A stretch of 64,000 nucleotides of DNA, from positions 3,906,001 to 3,970,000 of the forward strand of contig JAGYVD010000002.1 of NCBI GenBank assembly GCA_021209875.1, in the 5' to 3' direction. The position numbers and the translations under genes are program-made. The stretch is from Rosellinia necatrix (Eukaryota > Ascomycota > Sordariomycetes > Xylariales > Xylariaceae). The notes under the pieces were generated by a model that searched no databases, was not told the DNA's origin, and worked only from the letters and a program-made list of their open reading frames with translations. The number at the start of each line of letters is the position of its first letter. The first letter of the stretch is position 1. Below are positions 1-11,512 of the stretch, in pieces.

Positions 1-845
1 CTGCCTGTTTGTAAAGCTAAACCGGGTTGTGTCGCATTGGCCATGCAGAACATCGGTATCAAGACAGATATAAACCTATAACGAAGGTATACATACATAC
101 CTGTGTTAATCCACATAACTAGGTATACACTATGGATCTTGCCCGGCCCCCTATCTAGATATGATAGAGGGCTAATTAAGTACTACCTGCTCTATAGATC
201 TTATGTCTCCATAATGATCAAGAATAGCCAGTGATTCATAGAATTGGGGAAAACGGGGGGGGGATAGTTTTCTTTGTAAATATCTATAAGTGTCGGGGCT
301 ACAAGGGACGCCTTGTAATGGGGTTTTGGCTGTGATCTTCCAAGTAGTTATGTTCCTGAGAAACATGGCCAGTGAGTCTAGGTAGTGTACTTACTTATCA
401 AATGACATTGCCCGCTAGTCTAAATACGGACGGATGACTAGGTACCTCCTAACCCTGTGCCAATCAACCCAGGGAAGAGAACGCTAACGACCACAGGTAA
501 CGACCGCTAACTGCCTAGGTGCCTTGGTGACCAATAGACTAATAGTAGGCCCATTTGGACCCGTGCTTCGGTAGGTAAGCAGTGAATGGTGGTGCCAAGA
601 TGCGTAACTAAGTACCTAGGTAGTACGACGCAACACATCTTTAAATGTTTACTTACCTACTGACTGACCTACTTTTTGCTTGGTTGTTCACATTGCACAT
701 GCACATTTCCGCGTTCCAATCCGAATTCCCCCACCTAGGTAGGGAACGTACAGATCGTCTGAAGAACAAAATCCAACATATTAGATAGTGCTCCCTGGGA
801 AACTACCTACCTACCTACTGTCATTACATCATCGTCATCAACACC
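1..845. other. Intergenic, no gene seen
   Basis: AT-rich upstream region without a convincing coding segment. It holds several TAGG/CCTA tracts, including the palindrome TACCTAGGTA at 613-622 and ACCTAGGT at 733-740, and it serves as the promoter side of the gene starting at 846. Confidence 0.6.
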
Positions 846-2866
846 ATGTCCAACCGGGCTCAGGACACCCGGGAGCTCAAGCTTCCCGGCCCCGAACAGC
901 TGAATAGGCTTCGGGAGGAGCTACGGCTCGTTTCACACAAGGCGACAGCCCATGGCCTAAACGATCGAATTATCGAGACAATCTTCCATCTGCCGCCTTC
1001 GGAGTTCTACGAAGCCGCCCGCAGTCTTGCGCTTACATTCGGGCCCTTCCCGTCACTCCCGGCTGCCGAGTATCCGTTGTGCGTGCGTCCTCTCCCGCAT
1101 CGATAGGTTTCGGTGCTGACTTTGGAAGGAATAGTATCGCTACTACCACCATCCCCCATGATGATCTCAAGTTCAAACAGCCAAGCCCCATCGTCGATGA
1201 CGGGGAGAGCTTCTTAGAATATGCCCTGGCCGCCTTGACGAGTTACAATGAACTCCTCGAAGAGAAGGTGGCCAAGTTCAGCATTCAATCTGTCCGTAGC
1301 CTTGCCACCGTCAGGGAATCTTCCGACTCTGCCCACGACCTCACAGCCATTGAGGAGAGGACCACAGAGGCAAAGCTACGCAAACTGCTTCATATGCAAC
1401 AGGTAATTACCTTTACGCTACATGCACCTGCGCTTCACGCGGGCGTGACTAATGGAACCCGCAAAACAGATCGCCATTCTAAGAGAGAAGTTCGACTATC
1501 ACGATAAGAATAGGTCTCTAAAGCTCGAAGAATACATAGAGCTGTTCCGCAATGAGACTCTCTTCCTCAACTGTTACGATAGGTTCCTTGACGATACCTA
1601 TCGGCCAGAACCAGTTCCAGCATCGCCGGACGGCCTTTGGGCCGAGTATGACCACGTGCTTCAACAAATCGAGCGATGGAAAGATCTCATCGACTTTGAA
1701 GAGAAAGGCGGTGAGGCAACCGAAGCCATCATCAGCCGCGCACGACAACACGTGAGCCAGTTACGTCATTCTTTGATCCTGTGTCAGGGGGTACCAATAC
1801 TAACTTAAGCACAGGCTCGTCTATTCAATTACCCGCCACTGCCAGGTGCAACTAGCTACGGTTTTCCATGAGGGCCTTGCGGCCAATACCAAAAGATCAA
1901 GCCATCATAAAGCAGTGCATGATGAGGCGGCCGATATCATCAAGGAAATTGATTGGCTTTGGGAAGAAGTCATTCCTGTAGCACACATGTCCGTCTCTGC
2001 TCAGTATCTCAATCCCGTACTACAGCATTTCAAGGAATGGGAAGATACGAAACGGTTCCGCGAGGCTATCATGACAACCTATGTAAGACACCTCGCCATT
2101 ACGTTTGATACCATGTGCTGATGAAGAGCAGTCCGCTGGGGTTCTAAAATTCATGAACGACAGACTAAGTGCCGTGGCTGAGCGGACCCAAATCCTCGTC
2201 TACCATCACCAGGCGCTGAACAATGTCTCTTGGATTCGCCAATTGAAAGAGGCTTCTAGCCCCACAGACCTGGTACCAGCACGTATGCCTCATACACTGG
2301 CACAGAACGTGCAGCCGAGACGCGATCACGCCACAGCCCCCGAAAATCTACAGGCTTTCATGAGGATGTACGGTGCGGTCCCCATCCAGGTCGATGACCC
2401 GTTCCCGAAAGCTACACCGTCGCTATTGGACGAGTATGTACAGAGCCGGGCTCATAAAGGCGATACTCTCCTTCAAGACCTTCATAAGCTTTTCGAAGCG
2501 GCGACAAAATCGGGTTTGACAGACAAAGAGCTGGGCGGAGAGCTGCTCCTGGGCTCGCTTCTTGCCGATAGCGCCGCTACTCCCTTACAGCCTGGAAGCG
2601 TGTACAAGGACGCCCAGTTAGAGGGATCGATAGCCATGCTGCGGGACCAAGCAAACCAGGTTCAAGAGATGTTTAAGGACCTAAAGCTGGAGGGGCCGGC
2701 ATCAGCCCCGGACTACGTGGCTCACGCATACCGGCAGACGGCTGATCGACTCGCCGCTAAGGTCGGCGAAAGTTGTTTCAGGGACGGAGAGAACCCGAAT
2801 CCCGCATGCATGACTTGCATCCGTTGCCTCAAATTCGAGGAGTTTGTGCGAAAATGGGGCTGCTGA
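846..2866 (+). CDS. Unrecognised five-exon protein, about 580 aa
   Basis: I do not recognise this gene. Exons read as 846-1069, 1135-1402, 1470-about 1751, 1846-2082 and 2129-2866. The reading frame is continuous across introns 1, 2 and 4, which have GTATCC, GTAATT and GTAAGA donors and branch points such as GACTAAT near 1450. The third donor is uncertain: GTGAGC at 1752 or GTACCA at 1791 both keep phase, and a TACTAAC lies at 1798. The product is charged and helical, rich in E, K, R and L, with no signal peptide or membrane segment, and ends in a cysteine-rich tail (CMTCIRCLKF then a terminal GC). This looks like a cytosolic or nuclear coiled-coil type protein, possibly with a C-terminal metal-binding knuckle; function unknown. 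The start ATG is preceded by CATCAACACC, a good fungal context. Confidence 0.75.
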
Positions 2867-3650
2867 GGGTTAGAAGTTGGGCGGCGCCCGTCCTCCCAGG
2901 TTTTCTTCTTTGGCCTCGTTTGATTACTAGTGATACCCAGTTAGACTAATTGATTAGGCTTGAACGTCGATGTATCTAGGTTTGCTGTTATCGCATATGG
3001 CGACGCAAACCTTCTCGGTGTGTAGCCAATGCTCTGGTATACTGCTTGCGCCATGCTATAGTCGCTCATCTTCATAGCATTCGCAAGAGTTAAATAAAAA
3101 GCATCGTGTTCCCATTTGATATGAATATGAAAACGTCATTGCTAAACATAGGGCGAAATATAATGTCTTTGTTTCAATGGTCATAGTGTCGGCTCTATTT
3201 CCTAGTTGAAGTTTGAGATACTAATGTTTAAAACTGGTTAGAATACATTAGAAGAGAGAGAGAGAGAGAGAGAGAGAGCCACATATAGGATGTGCACCCT
3301 CTAACTAGCTGTTCAACGTTATACCTACTGAATTTTTCCTGGGTGTATTGTACAGGATGAAAACGGGGGTAGAATAGAGTTGCGCCTTTGTCTTCCTTTG
3401 TTAGATCCATTCCATTTCAGCGACCAGTTGTTTAGGCATTGTCATGTAAGGAGGGAAGAAAAGAAGAGAAAAAAAAAAAAAAACCTCCCCATTTATCATT
3501 TATACTACTCATCACTGTTAGAAGACCGACACAGAGCCTCTCAAATTTTGATGCACAGCTTGCACAGAACAATCACAGTACCAGGTTATAAAACACCAGT
3601 CCTACCGAGCATCGAGGGGCTGACGAGCCTGCGCCAAGAAAGGGCGAGAC
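2867..3650. other. Intergenic with (AG)13 microsatellite
   Basis: This is the 3' flank of the preceding gene and promoter of the next. It contains a perfect AG dinucleotide run at about 3253-3278 and an A-rich run near 3470-3483. No coding segment is supported. Confidence 0.6.
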
Positions 3651-4190
3651 ATGAGTTCAAAGATGGGGTTGCCAGGGGAAGGTAGCTTGTTCGAGGACAA
3701 AGTAGCGTCGGCCGTGCACGGGATAGTAGAAGTCGCCTCGGCGCTCAGGTCATCGGTAAGCCGGCCCAACATCAATAAACTCGAGGGCAATGAAAGGATA
3801 ATAGCACCGCCGTACTGACCTTGAAGCGGCAAGCTTGCTGCCATCGAGCACAACACCGGCGAGATCTTCTGGTGGACGACCTGGGCGCTCGGCGTGGTGT
3901 TGGGGTTCTTCGTGCTGATCCTGCTGGCCAGGGTGCGCGAGCAGCTGGTGAGGCTCAACGCCCACCAGGCATCTTTCGAGCGCATGTGGGCCGAGGACCG
4001 GGAGAACGACGACAGGATACGGCGCGAGGAGAAGCGCGAGAGGTACCGGCGGGAAGCGGAAAGGGCCCGCAGGGCTATGAAGCGGCCGGAGGGTACGGAA
4101 GACGAAGTAGAAGCGGAAACTGCGGCCCGAGCAGGTTGGTCCAACTCCCTACCGCCGTTGTGTGAAGAGAATGGATACGGGACGTTGTAG
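3651..4190 (+). CDS. Small single-pass membrane protein with charged coiled-coil tail
   Basis: Two exons are read, 3651-3755 and 3834-4190, joined in phase 0 by an intron with a GTAAGC donor, a TACTGAC branch point at about 3813-3819 and an AAG acceptor. The product is about 153 aa: a short N-terminal region, one strongly hydrophobic helix (WALGVVLGFFVLILLARV) at about residues 49-66, then a highly charged segment rich in R, E and K (about residues 67-125) that is likely a coiled coil. There is no cleavable signal peptide, so a type III or tail-in-cytosol single-pass protein is plausible. I do not recognise the family. The ORF alone would start at an internal GTG, so the upstream exon with ATG at 3651 is preferred. 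Confidence 0.65.
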
Positions 4191-5974
4191 CGCTGATAAT
4201 ATGGACAGAGACACGGTACCAGGCTCAGATGGGCGATGTCGTTCGTGGGGTGCGGCCGGTTCCCCGGCAAGGGACTCGGGAGCACCAAGAATACGCAGCG
4301 GAACTGAGGGCTCTGCCAGATAATTAACTGGGTGTACAAGAGGATATACCGAATGAACGAAAGAGGAAGACGATTCGCGGGGCGGGCAGTATGTATAACC
4401 CGATTATGGGTAACACCGTGACCCTCATCTCATCGCAGTATTGTTTCGGAGCATTGTTTCGGAGCGAACCCAAAGAAGTGGGCCAGGGAACTACTTAAAC
4501 CGTCTTTAGTGTAGTGTAGTGTAGTTCAAACGTTGGGTTCCCCCCCTTTTGAGGCAAAGCACAGCTGCAAGTACCGGAGATGGTGAAACACGATGGGAAA
4601 TGTGAATGTAACCTTATCAACCTCTGTTACTTACTCAGCCCCAAGCATGGCATGACTACACCCACAGCATGCACCCACAACAGCAAACATGTTTACCCGT
4701 TTCTTTTCGCAAAACTTTCTGTTCCTGGGCGTATGCTTTGTTCTCGAAGAATCTAAAACTTACCGGGCCTGATATCTGATACTGGGCGGCTATGCTATAG
4801 AGGGGTTGGAGATGCGTGTGATGAGGGCGGGTAAACAGTCTGGATGATGAGTTGTCTGCCTGCTAGCAATGCAATGCCTCCCAAAGACAGCTTCCAGTTT
4901 CACGATGAAGCTTTGGTTTTCCAATATTGAAGCCCAACTATAGAGTTTATACCGTGAGTCGCTTCGCATGTACTTACCGGCTCCAGCTTCTTCTACTTCA
5001 GTAGTGCTTGTAAGGGGGGAGGGGGGAAGCAGTGAGGCCATGCTTGCTTAGCATGAATTTGAACCTACCGTCTGAGTATTAGAGGACTACAAACAGCCGA
5101 CTAATAGAATCTCGATAGTCGAAAATAGGTAAGGATTGCCACAATAGCACCACAGCTCCCCGATACTACAGTGCACAGTCGTTTCCCCTACATACTTGTT
5201 TCCTCTATGCACCTGTTCTTGAGTTCAACCCCGCGCGACCCGGCGATGATCTGCGTGATGTTGCGATTGGTTGCGTAAATCCTCCAGGTTGGGTGCGGGA
5301 GCAACCGAAGGCGAAAGTCGGCGATCTGGTGGACGAACGCTAGGCCAGTCTCCTGAAACCAACCGGCCGTTTCGCTACGCTCCGGCATCCGGGGCCTCGC
5401 CAAACGCTTGGAAGCCAGGTCTTGGCGATCGTCTGCCCTTGGCGGGAAGGTCTGCCGGGTCTGGGGAGGATCCCGGTCCAGGCCGGCATCGTCAGATGCG
5501 ATTCGCTCAGCGATTCGCACGCGCCGTGTCTCGCAACATCGGATGAAGGCGACAGAGGCGATGGTCTCGTGGGTTGACGCCGGACGCTCAGCATAGCCAC
5601 TGAACCCGGTGGTATCGTGGAAACTCAGAGATGGGGAGAGACGGAGAGAGGCGGAGAGGGGCGGAGAGAGACGGAGAGAGACGGACAGAGACGGACAGAG
5701 AGCGGTGGCTTCGGCTTCATCCAATGTGTTCGAATCGAGTACATAAGACTCGACGTCGCCGAGAGATTAGGAAGTCTTGTCCTCTCATCATCATCATCTC
5801 AACTCACATCTCAACTACCTTCGCCAGGCTCTGCGAAGCACTTCTCGCTTTCTTTCATCTTCACTTCAAAGCCTTCCTTTACCAATAAGACTAATTGCCC
5901 CGGTGGCTATTCATCGTGCTTAATCAATTATATAATCTTTTTGTTCCTTCGGACACTCCTTCCTAATCGCCAAA
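4191..5974. other. Intergenic, promoter side of the Egh16-like gene
   Basis: About 1.8 kb without a firmly supported gene. It holds a GTGTA pentamer repeat around 4509-4524, a purine-rich imperfect repeat (GGAGAGA units) at about 5630-5702, and a GC-rich open frame on the minus strand (5188-5724, listed separately). The last 250 bases are CT-rich, with CAACTCACATCTCAAC-type sequence typical of a fungal leader before the ATG at 5975. Confidence 0.5.
5188..5724 (-). CDS. Doubtful open reading frame, 178 aa
   Basis: This minus-strand open frame has GC-rich codons in its central and C-terminal part (about residues 40-178), unlike the surrounding intergenic DNA. Its N-terminus is just the translation of the purine-rich repeat at 5630-5702 (SLRLSP-like units). 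I recognise no domain. It could be the remains of a gene, an unannotated short gene divergent from the Egh16-like gene, or chance. No splice model improves it clearly. Confidence 0.2.
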   Translation of the reverse strand: MDEAEATALCPSLSVSLRLSPPLSASLRLSPSLSFHDTTGFSGYAERPASTHETIASVAFIRCCETRRVRIAERIASDDAGLDRDPPQTRQTFPPRADDRQDLASKRLARPRMPERSETAGWFQETGLAFVHQIADFRLRLLPHPTWRIYATNRNITQIIAGSRGVELKNRCIEETSM

Positions 5975-6959
5975 ATGCGTTACTCATACAACTTCATCGC
6001 CGCCTCTGGCCTCGTTGCCCTGGCCACCGGCCACGGCCTTGTGACCTCCATCCAGGGCGCCAATGGTGTCTCCATGCCCGGTCTCAGTGGTGAGTGGATG
6101 TCTTGCCCAGCCTGTCAAGCCCACACAATGGCACACTTTGAATATAACTGACATGGTTACCTCAGTTGCCGATGGCACTCCTCGTGACTGCAGCAGCAAC
6201 GGCTGCGGCTCCCAGGCCGACACCAGCATCATCCGCGACAGCGAGCTCGGCACCAGCGAGGCCAGCGCCCTCGGACGGACCCAGGGCAACGGCCCTGTCG
6301 ACGCCTCCGTCATGATCGCCGCCTTCATGGGCGGGGCCAGCGCGCCCACCAACAACGGAGCCGCCTCGGCCGCCGGTGTCGAGGACGACCTGTCGGCGCT
6401 CAAGGGCAAGACGAACAAGCGCGGCTTGCTCGATGGCCTCCTGGGCGGCCTCACCGGCGGTGGCAACAACCAGGGCGTCAAGTCCGACAAGCCGGCGGAG
6501 AACAGCGTGGCGGCGGCCAGCGGCCAGGGCCTGGCCTCGGGCATGCCCACCTGCGCCGACGACGGCTCCATCACCATGACCTTCCGCCAGATCAACCAGG
6601 ACGGCGCCGGCCCCCTGCGCGCCGACGTCGACGCCACCTCGGGCGGCACCGACGCCAGCGCCTTCGAGGCCGCTGAGGTCACCCAGGACGTCCCCGGCCT
6701 GCCCTTCGGCGGTCTCTCGCTCGCCACCAACACCGATTTCCCCGTCACCGTCCAGATGCCCGCCGGCATGACCTGCGAGGCCACCGTCGCCGGCGCCGAG
6801 AACGTCTGCATCGTCCGCGTCCGCAACAGCGCCGCCGCCGGCCCCTTCGGCGGCTCCGCCGCCTTCACACAGTCCCCCGCCGCCCGGAAGCGCGCCATTG
6901 CCTACCGCCTGAAGAAGCGCGCCGAGGCCGAGCAGAACCAGAACCGCCGCCTTCGCTAG
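5975..6959 (+). CDS. Egh16-like (GEgh16/MAS3/GAS family) secreted protein
   Basis: Two exons, 5975-6089 and 6166-6959, are separated by a 76-nt intron with a GTGAGT donor, a TAACTGAC branch and a CAG acceptor. The product is 302 aa. Residues 1-19 form a signal peptide, with cleavage predicted before HG. The mature protein carries the hallmarks of Egh16-like proteins: the DCSSNGCGSQADTSIIRD stretch, a glycine/asparagine-rich low-complexity insert with NKRGLLDGLLGG, the TCADDGSITMTFRQINQDG block, and a basic tail rich in K and R. The family is known from powdery mildew and the rice blast fungus as surface or appressorium-stage proteins; the biochemical role is unproven. Codons are strongly GC3-biased, which suggests high expression. 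Secretion to the cell surface is inferred. Confidence 0.9.
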
Positions 6960-8514
6960 ATTATCCCCCCGGGATGATGAGGAGAGATCGTATACGCATC
7001 ATCTCTCCATCCGCGATGAGACGATAGGCGCGACGTGGCCCTCCGTAAAGGGGGCTTCGGAGATAGTGGTCCTGTGATTGTGGTCCATGGAAGAGCGCTC
7101 CGCTTGTTGAGTATATAGGTGTTGTAGTTAGATGCTTAGACAAAAGGCCTGCTGGCAGGGGTCCTTTCGTGGACAGATCCCCGGTACGATATTATGAAAC
7201 ATGGACATATTCCATGAATACACTCTTTCTTTAACCATACTGCTAGCTGCTCATCATTATTAAATACACGCGTATTAATATTGCAAAAGCCAGATACGGC
7301 GGCGGATCAAGTTATATTACGTGACTACACCCATCCGGACACACTGACACGGTCCATAACTCTCAATGAGCATAGTCGAATTTCTGCCTGGATCATTTGA
7401 TACACTGCAAAGGAGACAGATGTGATGTAGGAGCCTGGCCTTCCAACTAACTTTCCAGGGCAACCCCCTTACCGCTATGGAATCACAAGGTGGGTATCAC
7501 GCGCACTTTTCGAGAGATCTAATTCAAAGTATCATGACCTCAAGACCAGTCAAAGCGCCTGCACGGCATGGGTTCAACAGACATTAAACAGGATATCGAC
7601 ATGGGCATGGAGTAAGCCAGTCGAATGTGACCGTTATTACGCTAGCGCGCTCATTGGCTGCCAAGTTTTACGATAGTTTTGCTGATGCTGTGTTGTGTTA
7701 TGGACTATGAGTTTCACGGAGCAGAGTTAATTTCACGTGTGTATTTCTATGTAAGGCCCAATAGCTCCACGCGGAGGATATCAGTAGAAATGACGGGAAC
7801 AGCGAATGTCGCTGGAATACAATGTGGCGCGCCCTTTGGCGGTTTCCTCTTGCCGATATGAGATTTAATACGCAGCCGTGATTTATACCAATAATTCCAA
7901 CCGAATGGGACGTGTGTGCGACCGAAACAAGGCAATACCGACCCCGACAGATGAACAGAGGTAGTTATCCGTAAAATCGAGAGAGATAATTAATATATCT
8001 AGAGAGAGAAGGGGGCGGTTGCGCAACGAAGACCTCTAGGCCGCCATAGCTTGGATCTGTACGTAGTCACGCAGTATATCCAGCGCCATATATTCAACCC
8101 GGACAATATAAAGAAAGATGCCTCTTATTGTAAACCAAGCGTCGTGAACATTGGTGACCTCCCCTATGGGCCATACACAGGTCACCACCCCGGTGCTGCA
8201 CCGAGCCCAAAACGCTCGTCGAACAACATTGATAGTTGGATGAGGCCTGGGATATACCTAGGTAGCTTTCTTTGCCTCACACTCTATCTCATAACTAGGA
8301 CACAGTCTTCCGAACTCTATGCAGACACCAATGTTCATCCGGCACTCGGGATATCTACTCCATAAGCCTTACCACCTAGTCCAAGCTGTGCCTATATAAC
8401 AAGGTGACTGGGCCACCGCGTCGGCCACCGCGTCAGTCAACCTCCCAACACTCAACACCTCACACTTATAACCTAGCTAGCTGTTTTCGCTCCGAATCCG
8501 GCCTCCCCATCTCG
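6960..8514. other. Intergenic, no gene seen
   Basis: About 1.5 kb of AT-rich DNA. Short opposing open frames around 7679-7935 overlap each other and have no codon bias or domain. A TACCTAGGTA palindrome sits at 8255-8264. Confidence 0.5.
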
Positions 8515-9174
8515 ATGTTCGAAATGGCAGAGCCTCCCCTCGTGTTCATGCACGCCCTCACAGCAATAATCCATCTTCTGGTTTTTGCTAGCGCTATAGT
8601 AGACCTTAAGATCACGGAATCCGGTATGATCCCCTGAGAGATTGCCACCTGCCCTCTTTTTCTGACGAAGACGAGCTAGCTCTCGGGCTTGACCCCGTGT
8701 TTATAGTAACCGCTGTGATTGTAATACCAGCCCTCGCCAGGACGATAGCCATATTTTATCCCCGACTAACATGGCGGCAGGGCGTCATTAATGCAGCAGC
8801 CCACATCACGATGATGGGCTTTCTCATAACCGAGGGGAAAGCGAGATCGAGAGCACGACGGAGAGGCCAGTTTGGAGGAACGTTTCCCTGGCTGGTTTTC
8901 GCGCCGTCGCTTCTTGCATTGAGCGATATTCCGTTGGCGATCACCGCCGGCGTGTTTGGGCATACTCCTCTCAGTGTGACCTGCCTGACAGCTGCGTGAG
9001 TTAGACCCTCCCCATCGGAGAAGCATAGGTATTAGTTCTGAACTTTTATAGCCTCGGCAGTGCCCTAACGGCGATTGTGGAGAATATAAGGTAAGAGGTA
9101 TCTCTAGGCGATTGCCTTCTGGCTCCCCGAAAGGCTCGTCTGCACCCAATCCCAGGTGCGAGCGGCCATGCTGA
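8515..9174 (+). CDS. Small four-helix membrane protein
   Basis: Four exons restore one frame: 8515-8623, 8671-8995, 9052-9090 and 9156-9174. Introns use GTATGA, GTGAGT and GTAAGA donors; the first is only 47 nt and the third exon only 39 nt. The 163-aa product has four hydrophobic helices: about residues 8-30 (LVFMHALTAIIHLLVFASAI), 45-66 (VFIVTAVIVIPALARTIAIF), 105-128 (FPWLVFAPSLLALSDIPLAI) and 130-157 (ending LGSALTAIVENI), with a basic loop (RSRARRRG) between helices 2 and 4. This basic loop suggests a cytosolic face. I do not recognise the family. The start at 8515 gives a first helix close to the N-terminus; the frame is open upstream, so a longer N-terminus is possible. The last exon is the weakest call. 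Confidence 0.6.
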
Positions 9175-10117
9175 CGTCGACGCAACTCAAGTTCTTCACG
9201 GAATCTAGACTATATACTCAGTCATCCATTCCGATAGACCAGAAAGCTCTCAATCGCCCCTGGAGATCGAACCCCATGACCATGTCCAGGTTGTCAAAGC
9301 TCTTATTACGTGGCCATCATTCCACTCTATCTATTGGAATGAAAGGGATTTCTTCACATTTCCGGAAGGGCGTTTTGAATTGGAGACGATCTGTACAGGC
9401 ACGGTCTGATCTGATATGATGTGTTGGGAAACTACGGGTGTCCGAATCGCATCGGTAGGACCACGGATTACATCTCGGTTCTTCAAGTTCCGGTTAGGCT
9501 GAATAAATGATGAATAAAGGTAGAAATATATCTGCATCATCGGCGTGAAGTTGACCCGCCATTGGCGGTTCTATTGCCCGCTCCACAGGTCGTGCATGCA
9601 TCCGAACAATACCTAATAGGCAACTTTTAAATCCGGATGGCCGGCTACTTGGGACGAAGCTAAATTAATATTTTTGAGAGAGGGTGGGAGGGGTCAATAT
9701 CACCTAGCCAGTTCACCATGTTAAACGAATGAAGCACATGTTGGTTATTACCTTCCGGGGCCTGACTATGAAGAAGCGGATGCCAAGCACCGGCACCAGG
9801 ATCGGGTAACGATGTTCCCAAACCGGCGATACCGGCGGCTTAACCCCGTGCGTGTAGCGAGCCGTGAAGCTCCGGGCGCCCCGAGTAGGCGCCTTGGGCT
9901 GCATAAGGGTAGGGTACCTTGGGTGAGGGTTGGGGAGATGTGGTTAGGTAGTTAGTTGGCGCATTGGTCAGAAAAAGGAAACAAATCCCCTAACTCCGAA
10001 CTGACCTTCACAGTTCGTAGATATAAAACCCCGGGGGCCGCCCGACGGCTTATAAATCGAGCTCTTAGAATTTCGACATCAATCGTACGGGCAACTAATT
10101 TTAGATATTCCGACAGA
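9175..10117. other. Intergenic, with one doubtful small ORF
   Basis: This region lies between the four-helix gene and the SDR gene. It contains the small minus-strand frame described separately and a CT-free AT-rich stretch. No regulatory element is recognised beyond a pyrimidine-poor leader. Confidence 0.4.
9713..9904 (-). CDS. Doubtful small protein, about 65 aa
   Basis: A short minus-strand frame starting at 9904 encodes a basic peptide ending in a hydrophobic patch (YPILVPVLGIRFFIV). A GTAATA donor at 9751 could splice it after the PRPRK-like segment to a short second exon below 9705. Codon use is more GC-rich than the flanks. It would be divergent from the SDR gene. Nothing in it is recognised. 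Confidence 0.2.
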   Translation of the reverse strand: MQPKAPTRGARSFTARYTHGVKPPVSPVWEHRYPILVPVLGIRFFIVRPRKVITNMCFIRLTW

Positions 10118-11005
10118 ATGGCGAAGACGATAGTACTGATTACCGGTGAGTCTAGTGTTAATCAATCCCCTTCTTTCCTTTCTCCTTCTTCTTCTTCCTT
10201 TTCTTCTTTCCTGAGTTGGAGTTGACCGGTCGAGGAAGGCGGCAACAGGGGCATCGGCTTCCAGACCATCAAGGCATTGCTCGAGAGCAGCAGCGGCGCG
10301 CCGTACCACATCTACCTCGGCAGCCGGGACCTGCAGAGGGGCAGGGAGATCGCCGCGGGGCTGCCAACGGCCCACGGGAACACCGTGTCGGCGGTCCAGC
10401 TGGACGTCACGTCGCCGGAGTCGGTCGACGCCGCCGTGGCCGCCGTGAGGGCCGGCTCCGGCCGGCTGGACGTGCTCATCAACAACGCCGGCGTCAACTT
10501 CGACTCGATGCCCGACCAGGCCGTCAAGATGAAGACCCTGTACGACATCAACGTGGTCGGGCCGTCGCGGATGACCAACGCCTTCAGGTCGCTGCTGCTC
10601 ACTCGCCCCCCGGCCGCCGGGGCCGGGGATCAGGCGGCGGCGGCGGCGGCGACGAAGCGCATCATCCACGTCACGAGCAGCATGGGGTCCATCGCGTCGC
10701 GGCTGGACCCCAAGTTCCAGTTCTACCACCAGGTGCACACGGCGTACCGGTGCAGCAAGGCCGCGCTGGACATGCTGGCCGCCTGCCACGCGTACGACTT
10801 CAAGGACGAGGGCGTCAAGGTCCACGCCTTCGACCCCGGCTGGGCCGCGACCGAGTTCGGGGGTGGCGACCCCGCGGCGTCGCGGCAGAGGGGCGCCGTG
10901 GATCCCAGGGTATCGGGGCTCGCGTGTCGGGAGATCGTCGAGGGCAAGAGGGATCATGAGAGCGATGTCATAGTTAGTATTAACGGGGATACTTTCCCGT
11001 GGTGA
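10118..11005 (+). CDS. Classical short-chain dehydrogenase/reductase (carbonyl-reductase type)
   Basis: Two exons, 10118-10145 and 10239-11005, are joined after the codon start of the second glycine, so that splicing recreates the Rossmann motif TGGNRGIG near residue 10. The product, about 265 aa, has the SDR elements in order: TGGNRGIG for NAD(P) binding, LDVTS, NNAG (LINNAGV), a catalytic serine in VTSSMGS, and the YRCSK catalytic tyrosine/lysine pair, followed by the FDPGW substrate-loop motif. It lacks a signal peptide or membrane helix, so a soluble cytosolic reductase is likely; substrate unknown. An alanine-rich linker (GDQAAAAAA) interrupts the region before the catalytic serine. Codon use is extremely GC-rich at third positions, in contrast with the neighbours. 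A 292-residue antisense frame over the same DNA is a by-product of this bias. Confidence 0.9.
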
Positions 11006-11512
11006 GCAGAACGGTATACAATAAACCAGGGATATGACTAGAGCGCATAAGCTGCCCTGCTCCGACCCAGATGATATGTGCCATCAGTTTCAAAAAAATC
11101 GTTAACTAGCCTTAAGTATAGTGATATAGAACATGTCTCTTCGCCCCATCATACTCACACCAGATAGGATTGGATTACTGCCCCCCTCCCCCTAAGTAAC
11201 TGGGTAGATAGGGAGCAGAATGTTTTAATTATTATTATAAATCAAGAAACTAGTGCGGTGACCATAGGATCTAATTGGATTAGTCTCATGGAGAGTGTGG
11301 TTTGAGGGAGGGAAAGTAGCATTCCCTTACAGAGGTTTCCATATTAAAATATGTATAATGGTCACAGAGGACATTATAGTCTATATCGTATAATCCGGCA
11401 TCGCGTCCGAGGGGCCGCATGCCGGCCGGCAGGTAATAGTCCCAAATCGTGTCAGCATTAACATGTCGGGCATTTGCAGCAACATCACCATGTCATTCAG
11501 TCATGGGCAGCC
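11006..11512. other. Intergenic between convergent genes
   Basis: About 500 bases of AT-rich 3' flank shared by the SDR gene and the palmitoyltransferase gene. No further feature is seen. Confidence 0.6.

Noticed and set aside
5984..6898. 304-residue minus-strand open frame over the Egh16-like gene
   Set aside because: Shadow frame of a GC-rich gene; the + strand has the signal peptide, the intron and the family motifs.
5975..6959. Egh16-like protein as an active LPMO
   Set aside because: A mature N-terminal histidine is predicted, but no second histidine exists anywhere in the protein to complete a copper brace.
10079..10957. 292-residue minus-strand open frame opposite the SDR gene
   Set aside because: It is an antisense shadow of a GC3-rich gene with clear SDR motifs on the + strand.
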